DNA of 7,577 bases from the NCBI GenBank assembly GCA_013151115.1, contig JAADIW010000111.1, positions 1 through 7,577 on the forward strand. The letters run 5' to 3'. Under the pieces are notes generated by a model. The model was given only the letters and a program-made list of their open reading frames with translations, was not told where the DNA came from and did no database searches. The DNA is from Caldisericota bacterium (GTDB taxonomy: Bacteria; Bipolaricaulota; Bipolaricaulia; Bipolaricaulales; Bipolaricaulaceae). The first letter of the stretch is position 1, and each line of letters opens with the position of its first letter. This document shows positions 1 to 7,400 of this stretch, one piece after another. The position numbers and the translations under genes are program-made.

Positions 1-418
1 GACCGGCCATCGCCCGCCGCAGGGCCCGGGCCTGGGCGGGCGCCCTCCGCTCCAGGGCCGCCAGCATCCCCTGGGCCTCGCCGAGCGGCACCCCAAGGGC
101 GAGCCGCCGGACCCGGGCCCGCACACGCCGGGGCAGGGAACGCTCGAGCACCATCCCCAGGGAGACGAAGTATCGTCGGGATAGCTCCAGAAACAGGGGG
201 AGTTCCCAATAGGGCACCACGAGCCCCCCGTCCTCGAGGATCGGTTGCAACGGCCCGGGGTGTTCGGGAGCTGTCCGCAGGGCGACCACCACCCCCCACA
301 GGGTCCGCTTGCCCAGGTTCACCTTCACCCGGTGCCCCACCCCGAGTCGCATCCCCTCGGGGATCTCGTAGTCGAGGGGACCGATTTTGGGAACGGGAAG
401 GGCCACCTTGGCGATCAT
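1..418 (-). CDS. priA: Primosomal protein N' (PriA), N-terminal part, cut by window edge
   Basis: PriA is a superfamily 2 helicase that recognises stalled or collapsed replication forks and starts reloading of the replicative helicase. Translation from the ATG at 418 gives 139 uninterrupted codons to the window edge, so the C-terminal helicase and zinc-binding parts lie outside. The visible part is the 3'-DNA-end-binding domain: VALPVP at residues 5-10, LDYEIPEGM at 15-23, a G-x-RVKV-x-LG strand at 28-36, WGVVVAL at 41-47, then a helix with RRYFVSLGMVLERSLP (about 92-107) matching the family's dYY-x-x-P-x-G-x-V-L-x-x-alP pattern. D16 and G36 align with E. coli D17 and G37 of the 3'-end pocket; E. 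coli K61 appears replaced by Gln, judged by eye. The Arg-rich stretch after about residue 107 should begin the winged-helix region. The ATG lies inside the stop of the upstream hydrolase gene (ATGA), which suggests coupling. A GAGGG directly abuts the start, too close for a normal ribosome binding site. Confidence 0.92.
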   Translation of the reverse strand, partial: MIAKVALPVPKIGPLDYEIPEGMRLGVGHRVKVNLGKRTLWGVVVALRTAPEHPGPLQPILEDGGLVVPYWELPLFLELSRRYFVSLGMVLERSLPRRVRARVRRLALGVPLGEAQGMLAALERRAPAQARALRRAMAG

Positions 419-1311
419 CCCTCGCGGCGGGCGAGGTAGCCCAACACACCCCGGATGTTCATGCGGAGTTCGGCCCGGTCCCGATCGCCGCGGTGGGCGC
501 AACGGAGGACCTCGGGATCGGCGAGCAGTGCCTCCAGCGCCGCGGTCCCAGCGCCGCTGGATTCCAGGGCGCTCGCCACCTTACCCGTCCACCACCGCAG
601 GAGCTCCCCGTATCTCCCCAGGAGCTCCCCCGCCCCGCCGCCGGGGCCGAAGTGGGTGTAGAGGAGGACCTTCGGTCCCATCGCAGCGAGGCGCTCCAGG
701 GTCTCGAGGGAGCGTTCCAGATCGAAGCTCGGCGGGGGCGTGGTGGGATAGAGGCCTCCCCCCAGGTAGAGGCCGGCGGCATCGCCGGTGAAGAGCTCGC
801 CGGTCCGGGGGACGAAGAAGCACAGGTGATGCGGGGCGTGGCCCGGGGAGGGGATCGCCACCACCTCCAGTCCCCCCAACCGGAACGTCCTCTCCCCGCC
901 CACAGGCTCGATGCGCTCGGGGGGTATCGGCCGCGCGGTGCCGTAGAGAGGGAACTTCTCGCCCACGGCCTCGCGCACCGAGGACAGCAACCGCGTGGGA
1001 TCCACCAGATGTCCCGCCCCCCGTTCGTGGGCCACGACCCGGGCCGCCGGGAGCTCGCGCACGAGCTCCCCCGCCCCGCCGCCGTGGTCCAGATGGATAT
1101 GGGTGAGGAAGATCAGCTCCACCGCGTCCCGCGCGATCCCCAACTCCTCCAATCCCTCGAGCACCAAGGGAGCGGCGAGGGAAGTGCCGGTTTCCACCAA
1201 CGCGGCGGCGTCCCCCTGGCGCAGTATATAGACCCCTCCGTAGCGGGGGATCCCGAACTGGCGTGTATCCAAGAGCCAAAGCCCGTCCCGCAGCCTCTCC
1301 AGATCGGCCAT
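415..1311 (-). CDS. Metallo-beta-lactamase-fold hydrolase, glyoxalase II-like
   Basis: This 298-residue protein is a soluble MBL-fold hydrolase, a family that uses two metal ions, usually zinc or iron, to hydrolyse thioesters, lactones, phosphoesters and similar bonds. All expected ligands are visible: T-HIHLDH (H71, H73, D75, H76), the third-motif His in SPGHAPHH (H158), the bridging Asp in FTGDAAG (D177) and the final His in YTHFGPG (H220). A helical C-terminal tail of about 75 residues follows. The segment after the first motif (GGGAGELVRELP, then HLVDPTRLL) resembles the group typified by Sulfolobus ST1585, recalled from memory. The substrate cannot be read from the sequence; a hydroxyacyl-thioester or detoxification role is possible. 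The ATG at 1311 gives a natural N-terminus, with the fold starting at about residue 10. It follows the permease gene by 47 bases and overlaps priA by 4. There is no clear Shine-Dalgarno sequence. Confidence 0.93.
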   Translation of the reverse strand: MADLERLRDGLWLLDTRQFGIPRYGGVYILRQGDAAALVETGTSLAAPLVLEGLEELGIARDAVELIFLTHIHLDHGGGAGELVRELPAARVVAHERGAGHLVDPTRLLSSVREAVGEKFPLYGTARPIPPERIEPVGGERTFRLGGLEVVAIPSPGHAPHHLCFFVPRTGELFTGDAAGLYLGGGLYPTTPPPSFDLERSLETLERLAAMGPKVLLYTHFGPGGGAGELLGRYGELLRWWTGKVASALESSGAGTAALEALLADPEVLRCAHRGDRDRAELRMNIRGVLGYLARREG

Positions 1312-1320
1312 AGCGGGTCC

Positions 1321-1326
1321 AGTTTA
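1321..1326 (-). promoter_or_regulatory. Possible -10 element (TAAACT) upstream of the MBL hydrolase gene
   Basis: The minus strand reads TAAACT here, matching four of six bases of the TATAAT consensus, in an otherwise GC-rich gap. Nine bases separate it from the ATG at 1311. If used, transcription would begin at or within a few bases of the start codon and give a leaderless or nearly leaderless mRNA, which would fit the missing Shine-Dalgarno sequence. No convincing -35 hexamer lies 16-19 bases upstream, so this is a weak call. Confidence 0.15.
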
Positions 1327-1330
1327 CCGT

Positions 1331-1345
1331 CCCGCAGCTGGCGGG
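1331..1345 (-). other. Small GC hairpin in the permease-MBL intergenic gap
   Basis: On the minus strand CCCGC, a five-base loop CAGCT, and GCGGG form a perfect 5-bp stem. It lies in the only intergenic gap of the window, between the second permease stop and the MBL start. No run of T follows, so it does not qualify as an intrinsic terminator. In GC-rich DNA such a stem may be chance; an attenuating or mRNA-end-stabilising role is possible but unsupported. Confidence 0.25.
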
Positions 1346-1358
1346 GCCATCGCGGGGA

Positions 1359-2651
1359 TCACAGGAACCAACCGGTCTCGATCCCCAGGATGAGAAAGAG
1401 GGTCCCGATGAGGCAACTCATGAGGGTTATCACCGTGGCCGATGAGATCCAATGGCGGGTGGACATCCGGTATGGGGTACGCTCGGAAACCGAGATCACC
1501 ACCACGTTGGCCGTGGCCCCGATGGGGGTGGCGTTTCCCCCGAATCCCACCCCGAGCGCCAGCGCCCACCAAAGCGGTGTGGCCACCGCCCCCTGGGCCC
1601 CCAGGGCCCTTATCACCGGGACCATGGCGATGGTGAAGGGGATGTTGTCCACCACCGCCGACATGAGGGCGCTCAGCCACAGCATCGCCACCGCGGCGAT
1701 GAGGATGCCGGACCGGGCCAGGGCCCCGAGCTCCCGCGACACGAACCCCAATACGCCCGCGGACTCCAACCCTCCCACTACGACGAAGAGGCCGATGAAG
1801 AAGAGGAGGACATCCCAGTGGACGAGGGTCATCACCTCCTCGACCTTGGGCCGCACCCATAGGAGCCCCACCGCGGCCCCGATCAACGCCACGAGCCCCG
1901 GGGGAAGCCGCAACGGTTCGTGCACGAAGTAGAGCAGGACCGTAAATCCGAGGACCCAGAACATCTTCCTCATCGTGGGGGGATCCACCAACGCCCGCCG
2001 GGCGTCCAGCCGTTCCAGGTTCGCCAGGTCCCGTGGGCGGGCGCGGAATTCCCGGCGAAACAGGAGCGGGAAGATCGCGGTGGCGACCGCGAGGACGGCC
2101 AGGACCACCGGCCCGAGGCGGGTGAGGAAATCGTTGAACGAGAGGCCCGCGGCCGAGCCGATGATGATGTTGGGGGGGTCGCCCACCAGGGTCGCCACAC
2201 CGCCGATGTTGGAGAGCACCGCCTCTCCCAGGAGGAAGGGCACGGGGTTTATACCCATAACCTCGGCGATGGAGACCGTGACCGGAGCCACGATCACCAC
2301 GGTGGTCACGTTATCCAACACCGTGGAGACGAGGGCCGTGAACCACGAGAGCCCGAGGAACAGGAGCCACGGCCGGCCCCGGCTCAGGCGCGAGAGCCGG
2401 ATGGCGAAGTACTGGAACGCGCCGGTGGGCTGGATGATACCCACCACGATCATCATCCCCAGGAGGAGGCCGATGGTATTGAAGTCCACCGCCTCCATGG
2501 CGCGGTCGAAATCGTAGAACCCGAACCCGATCCCCACGGCGATCATCGTCACCGCGCCGGCCAGGGCGGCGCTGGTGCGGTGGACCCGCCCGGAGAAGAT
2601 GAGGACGTAGGTGGCGATGAAAACGAGTCCCGAGGAGATGGCCGGGATCAT
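1359..2651 (-). CDS. ArsB/NhaD-type ion permease, second of a tandem pair
   Basis: This 430-residue integral membrane protein belongs to the ion transporter superfamily that includes arsenite permease ArsB, the Na+/H+ antiporter NhaD and the P protein OCA2. Family marks are RVHRT (22-26), VLDNVTT (111-117), GGVATLVGDPPNIIIG (150-165), then in the second half VVDN-IPFT (333-340) and GGNATPIGATANVV (371-384). The repeated order 'DN, then GG-x-AT-x-x-G' shows the two inverted-topology halves of the fold. About 11-12 hydrophobic segments are visible, with a charged cytoplasmic stretch near 199-230. The ATG at 2651 overlaps the stop of the first permease (ATGA); the frame stays open upstream but there it runs across the first permease gene. 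No good ribosome binding site is visible, so reinitiation after the first permease is likely. The transported ion cannot be told from sequence: arsenite, Na+/H+ or an organic anion are all possible, and no ars regulator or reductase is nearby. Confidence 0.9.
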   Translation of the reverse strand: MIPAISSGLVFIATYVLIFSGRVHRTSAALAGAVTMIAVGIGFGFYDFDRAMEAVDFNTIGLLLGMMIVVGIIQPTGAFQYFAIRLSRLSRGRPWLLFLGLSWFTALVSTVLDNVTTVVIVAPVTVSIAEVMGINPVPFLLGEAVLSNIGGVATLVGDPPNIIIGSAAGLSFNDFLTRLGPVVLAVLAVATAIFPLLFRREFRARPRDLANLERLDARRALVDPPTMRKMFWVLGFTVLLYFVHEPLRLPPGLVALIGAAVGLLWVRPKVEEVMTLVHWDVLLFFIGLFVVVGGLESAGVLGFVSRELGALARSGILIAAVAMLWLSALMSAVVDNIPFTIAMVPVIRALGAQGAVATPLWWALALGVGFGGNATPIGATANVVVISVSERTPYRMSTRHWISSATVITLMSCLIGTLFLILGIETGWFL

Positions 2652-3973
2652 TCGTAGAATCCCGTGAGGACCCCCCAGACCACGAACAGGGTGCCCAGGG
2701 AGAGGCCAACGAACCACGCCGGCACCCCCACCGCCATCCAGCGCCGGGCGTCGATGGGGGTTTCGGTGCGCTCGGAGAGGGCGATCGTGACCACCGTGGC
2801 CGAGGAACCGATGGGGGTGGCGAGCCCGCCGAGCACCGCCCCGATGGCCAGGCTCCACCAGAGCGGCGTGAGGTGTTCCGGTGGGAGCCCCAGGTGCCCC
2901 AACCGCTGGAGCACCGGCACGAGGGCGATCACCAACGCCACGTTGTCCACCACCGCGGAGACGACCCCGGCCCCCCAGAGGAGGACCAACGAGGCGACGA
3001 GCACGTTCCCCTCGGCGAACCTCTGCAGGAGGATCGCGAACTCGTGGAGGATCCCCACATGTTCCAGCCCGCCCACCAGCACGAACAGCGCCCCGTAGAA
3101 GAAGACCGCGCTCCACTCCACCTCGCCCAGGACCCTGCGCACGTCGGGGCGGACGACGACGAGCGAAAGCGCGGCCCCCAACATGGCCACGGTGGCGGGC
3201 TCGAGCCCCAGCCATTGGTGGAGGAGGTAGAGGAGGACCACGATCCCGAGGACGACGCTCATCCGCCGCGCCCCCGCTGGGTCCCCCAAGGCCTTCCGCG
3301 CGTCGATCGCCATCAGCTTCTCCACGTTCTTGGGCCGGCGACGGACGAAATCGCGGAAGATGAGCAGGAAGACCGCGAGCGACCCCGCCCACACCACGAG
3401 GGCCACGGGCCCGAGATGCACGAGGAAGTCGACGAAACCGAACCCGGAGCCGGAGCCGATGATGATGTTGGCGGGGTCACCCACCAGGGTGGCGAGCCCC
3501 CCCATCACCGCGAACGCCGCCTCGGTGGTGAGAAAGGGGAGGGGGGAGAGGTCCAGGATGTCGGCGAGGGAGATGGTGAGGGGGGCGATGAGGACCATGG
3601 TGGTGACGTTGTCCAGGAACGCCGAGGCCCCGGCGGTGAAGGCTCCCAGGCCCGCGAGGAGGAGGAAAGGACGGCCCCGGGAGGCCTGGGCGATCTTGAT
3701 GGCCAGGTACTGGGTGGCCCCGGTGCCCTCCAGGATCGCCACCATCACCATCATCCCCGTGACGAGGAACAGGGTCCCGAAGTCGATGGCGGCGAGGGCC
3801 TCGCCCTGGCCGTAGAAGCCCAGGAAGGTCCCGGCGATGACCATGGCCACCGCCCCGGCCAGGGCAGCGATGGTGCGGTGGACCCTCTCGGAGAAGATGA
3901 GGACGTAGGCCGCGACGAAGATCCCCAACGCGGCCCAGAGTGTGGGCGAGCCCAGCGAAAGCTCGGTCTCCAT
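2648..3973 (-). CDS. ArsB/NhaD-type ion permease, first of a tandem pair
   Basis: This 441-residue membrane protein is a close paralogue of the gene that follows it. It has the same layout: RVHRT (30-34), FLDNVTT (119-125), GGLATLVGDPANIIIG (158-173), a charged middle loop (about 207-232), then VVDN (341-344) and GGLATPIGSSATVV (382-395). The length is usual for the family (about 420-450). By eye more than half of the residues in the first half match the paralogue, while the second half is less alike. The second DN motif continues VALVIALVP here but IPFTIAMVP in the partner, the likeliest place for a difference in ion specificity. The ATG at 3973 lies two bases after the NUDIX stop, with no strong Shine-Dalgarno sequence, so translation probably depends on the upstream gene. 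It acts in the cytoplasmic membrane as a secondary transporter; the substrate is unknown. Confidence 0.9.
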   Translation of the reverse strand: METELSLGSPTLWAALGIFVAAYVLIFSERVHRTIAALAGAVAMVIAGTFLGFYGQGEALAAIDFGTLFLVTGMMVMVAILEGTGATQYLAIKIAQASRGRPFLLLAGLGAFTAGASAFLDNVTTMVLIAPLTISLADILDLSPLPFLTTEAAFAVMGGLATLVGDPANIIIGSGSGFGFVDFLVHLGPVALVVWAGSLAVFLLIFRDFVRRRPKNVEKLMAIDARKALGDPAGARRMSVVLGIVVLLYLLHQWLGLEPATVAMLGAALSLVVVRPDVRRVLGEVEWSAVFFYGALFVLVGGLEHVGILHEFAILLQRFAEGNVLVASLVLLWGAGVVSAVVDNVALVIALVPVLQRLGHLGLPPEHLTPLWWSLAIGAVLGGLATPIGSSATVVTIALSERTETPIDARRWMAVGVPAWFVGLSLGTLFVVWGVLTGFYE

Positions 3974-3975
3974 TC

Positions 3976-4422
3976 TCAGTTCTTACCGGCGGAAGCGTCG
4001 CCGCCCCGCGTCAGCGTCTCATCGGCCTCCTTCAGCACCCCCCGCTGCTCCGGGTAGGTGAGGGTCGCGAGGGCGCGCTCGTACGGAAGCCAGCGCATCT
4101 CCACCAATTCCCGGTCGTTCAATATCCCCTCTTCCCCGGTCTCGGCGAGGAAATAGGTGACCTCTTTGTGGACGAGTCTTCCGTTACGGATGAAGCTGTA
4201 GTTGATGGTGCGGGAGAAGGGAACCGGCCGCAGGCGGTGGATCCCGACCTCCTCGGCCACTTCCCTGCGGGCGGCCTCCTCGGGGCTCTCCCCCGCCTCG
4301 ATGCGGCCCTTGGGGAACCCCCAGTGGCGGCCGTTTCTATTGCGTACGAGGAGATACTCCCGCCGTCCCCCCCGCTCCCTGAAGAGCACGTACCCCGCCG
4401 CCCGCTCGAACTCCCCCTTCAC
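3976..4422 (-). CDS. NUDIX hydrolase, diadenosine-tetraphosphatase-like
   Basis: This 148-residue cytoplasmic protein hydrolyses a nucleoside diphosphate linked to another group. The NUDIX box GX5EX7REUXEEXGU is perfect: G39, E45, then R53-E54-V55, E57-E58, G60-I61. The Glu residues bind the catalytic Mg2+ or Mn2+. The strand before the box reads HWGFPKGRIE, and the protein begins AAGYVLF (8-14), both typical of the Ap4A hydrolase (NUDT2-like) and RppH-like branch rather than MutT or ADP-ribose pyrophosphatase. Likely substrates are therefore diadenosine polyphosphates or capped RNA 5' ends. This is family inference, not a demonstrated activity. The start is GTG at 4422, sharing GTGA with the rpoB stop. 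No ATG is placed better, and the domain begins at residue 8, so little leader can be missing. The last 15 residues are polar and probably disordered. Confidence 0.93.
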   Translation of the reverse strand: MKGEFERAAGYVLFRERGGRREYLLVRNRNGRHWGFPKGRIEAGESPEEAARREVAEEVGIHRLRPVPFSRTINYSFIRNGRLVHKEVTYFLAETGEEGILNDRELVEMRWLPYERALATLTYPEQRGVLKEADETLTRGGDASAGKN

Positions 4423-7400
4423 ACGATATCCAACTCCCTGCCCTTGTGGTCATAGGCCTTGGGCGAGAGGCACAGCCCCTGGAGCTCGCGCCACAGGACC
4501 TTGAACGACTCGGGGATCCCGGGGCGCGGAAATTCCTCCCCCTTCAGGATCGCCTTGTACAACTGCACGCGGCCCTTGGTATCGTCCGACTTCACCGTGA
4601 GCATCTCCTGGAGGAGCGAGGCCGCGCCGTACGCCTCCAGGGCCCACACCTCCATCTCGCCGAGGCGCTGGCCGCCGAACTGGGCCTTCCCCCCCAGGGG
4701 CTGTTGGGTGATGAGGGCGTAGGGACCGGTGGAGCGCGCGTGGATCTTGTCGGCCGCGATGTGCTCGAGCTTCATGATGTACATGTAGCCCACGGTGATC
4801 GGCTGCTCGAACGGCTCGCCGGTGCGCCCGTCCCGGAGGATCACCTTCCCGTCCCGGTTGTCGCCGGCGTCCAGGCCCGCCTCCTTCCGCGCCTCCGCGA
4901 GCTCGGCGAGGATCTCCTCCTCCTTCGCCCCGTCGAAGGGCGGGGTGGCCGCCCTCTCCCCCCGCAGCTTGCACAACCATCCGAGGTGTGTCTCGAAGAT
5001 CTGGCCCAGGTTCATCCGTGAGGGGACCCCCAGGGGGTTGAGGATGACGTCCAGGGGGGTCCCGTCCGGGAGGAACGGCATGTCCTCCACCGGGAGGATC
5101 TTGGCGATCACGCCCTTGTTCCCGTGGCGGCCGGCGAGCTTATCCCCCACCGCGATGGGCCGGCGCTGGGCCACGTACACCTTCACCAGCTCGTTGACCC
5201 CGGCCTCGAGCTCGTCCCCCGCCGCCCGCGAGAAGCGCTTCACCCGGATAACGGTGGCCGTCCCGGAGATGGGGGGCATGCGGAGGGAGGTGTTACGGAA
5301 GCTCTTCATCTTCTCGCCGAAGATGGAGCGGAAGATCTTCTCCTCGGGGGTGGGCTCGGCCTCGCCCTTGGGGGTGACCTTCCCCACGAGGACATCCCCG
5401 GTCCTGACTTCCGTCCCCACGCGGATGATCCCGTGTTCATCGAGGTTCCGGCGGTCCTTGTTGGAAAGCCCGGGGATATCGGCGGTGATCTCCTCGGGCC
5501 CGAGCTTTGTCTCCTCGGCCGTCACCTCGAACTCCTGGATATGGATGGAATCGAGGATGTTCTCCCGTACCAGCCGCTCCGAGATGACGATGGCGTCCTC
5601 GTAGTTGTAGCCCTCGAACGGGAGGAATCCCACCAGGAGGTTGGCCCCCAGCGCCAATTCCCCGCGGTCGGTGGAGAGGGAATCGGCGAGGACGTCGCCC
5701 CTCTTCACCTCGTCGCCGGGCCAGACGATGGGGCGATGGTGGACGATGGTGTCCTGGTTGGAACGCTCGAAGTTGGCGAGCTTGTAGACCTTCCTCCCCT
5801 TCTTCGTGCGCACCACGATGTAGCGGGCGTCCACCTTCTCCACCACCCCGTCCTCCTCCGCCACCACCACGGCCCCGGAGTCCACCGCCGCCACCCGCTC
5901 CATGCCCGTGCCCACGAGGGGGGCCTGGGGGCGCAGAAGCGGGACGGCCTGGCGCTGCATGTTGGCGCCCATGAGGGCCCGGTTGGCGTCGTCGTGTTCC
6001 AGGAAGGGGATGAGCGACGCCGAGACCCCCACGGTGGCATGGGGCGCCACCTCCACGAAGTCCACCTCCTCCGGGGGGACGAACCGGATCTCCTCGCGGC
6101 CGGTGCGCACGGGGACGAGCTCCCCTTGGATGCGCCCCTTGCCGTCGATGGGGACGGTGGCGGGGGCGATGAGGTAGCGCTCCTCCTCATCGGCCATGAG
6201 GTACACGATCTCCCCGGTGACCTTCCCCTTCTTCACCCGCACGTAGGGGGCCTCGAGGAAGCCGTAATCGTTCACCCGCACGAACACCGCCATGGAGGTG
6301 ATGAGCCCGATGTTCTGGCCTTCCGGGGTCTCGATGGGGCAGATGCGGGCGTAGTGCGACGGATGCACGTCCCTGACCTCGATCTTGGCGCGCTTGGCCT
6401 GGGGGGATCCGCCCAGGGCGGAGAGCCGCCGCTTGTGGGTGAGCTCCGAGAGGGGATTGGTCTGCTCCAGGAACTGGGACAGGCGCCCGGTGTAGAAGAG
6501 GGCGTTTACCGCGGCCTGAACGGTGCGGGCGGAGATGATCTTGCGGATGATATCCTTGTCCTCGGGATCGTAGCGGGATAGCTTGTCCTGGGCCACCCGG
6601 GCCATGCGCACGAGCCCCGCCCGCAGGGCGGATTGGGCCTGCTCCCCCGGTAGCCGCACGCGTTTGTTCGCCAGGTGGTCCTTCTCGTCGAGGAGCCGGG
6701 GGTCCTCCGGCGCCCGCAACAACAGCTCCACCGCCCGGAAGATGTCCTCCGGGGTGAGATAGGTCTCCTCGCGGTCGAGGCCGAGCTTGCGGTTGAGCTT
6801 GAACCGCCCGATCTTGGTGAGCCGGTAGCGGTCCGGGTTGAAGTAGAAGTCCCGGAGGTACTCCTCCATCTGGGCCAGGGAGGGGCGATCGGAGGGGCGG
6901 AACCGGTGGTAGATGTAGCGGATCGCCTCCTCCTGGGACTGGGTCTTATCCTCCGCCAGGGACTTCTGGATCGCCGGGTGCACCAGGCGCAGGGTCCGGC
7001 CCGCGGCCGAGGCGGCGGAGGCCCGCTCCCGGGTGAGCTCGCTGCCCGCCTCCCACCGCTCGTCGCCCATCTCCACGTCCTCGGCGAGCAGCGCCCCCAC
7101 CCGGTCCGTGAGCTCCTCGGGGGAGGCCTCGATGGAGTAACGCTTGAGGATCTCGGCGGTCTCCATCCCCAGGGCCCGGAGGAAGGTGGTCACCGGGACC
7201 TTCGCCCGCCGGTCGAGGCTGGCGCGCAGGGTCCACCGTCGCACGTCCAGGTCGATCTCGAGCCACGCCCCGAGCTCCGGGAGGAAATGGGCGCGGAAGA
7301 GGGTCGGGCCCTCCTGCGTGATGTAGAGGCCCGGGGAACGGGCGAGCTCGTTCACGATGGCGTTCTGGGTCCCGTTGATGATGAAGGTGGCCCTGGCGGT

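Noticed and set aside
1331..1345. Intrinsic terminator between the second permease and the MBL gene
   Set aside because: The stem is only 5 bp and is not followed by a run of T, so it lacks the features of a rho-independent terminator.
493..1932. Long plus-strand open frame opposite the MBL and second permease genes (479 residues)
   Set aside because: It is rich in Pro, Arg, His and Gly with no domain, spans two clear minus-strand genes and their gap, and is the kind of open frame expected opposite high-G+C genes.
2652..3392. Upstream extension of the second permease frame to a 677-residue protein
   Set aside because: The extension overlaps the first permease in another frame, is Arg/Gly/Pro-rich and not membrane-like. 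The ATG at 2651 gives an N-terminus that aligns with the paralogue.
2873..4057. Plus-strand open frame of 394 residues opposite the first permease
   Set aside because: Composition is dominated by Glu, Asp, Gly and His from the antisense of permease codons. It has no recognisable fold and crosses the NUDIX-permease junction.
3976..4422. NUDIX gene as MutT (8-oxo-dGTPase)
   Set aside because: The NUDIX box alone does not discriminate, but HWGFPKGRIE before the box and the AAGYVLF start fit the Ap4A-hydrolase/RppH branch better.
6381..6413. Compensated frameshift as the cause of the odd fork-loop sequence in rpoB
   Set aside because: Shifting the frame does not restore [10 protein letters not shown], and the reading frame is correct on both sides with a net loss of exactly one codon.
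5124..6581. Plus-strand open frame of 485 residues opposite rpoB
   Set aside because: It lies wholly within conserved rpoB codons, has low-complexity His/Leu/Gly content and no motif.
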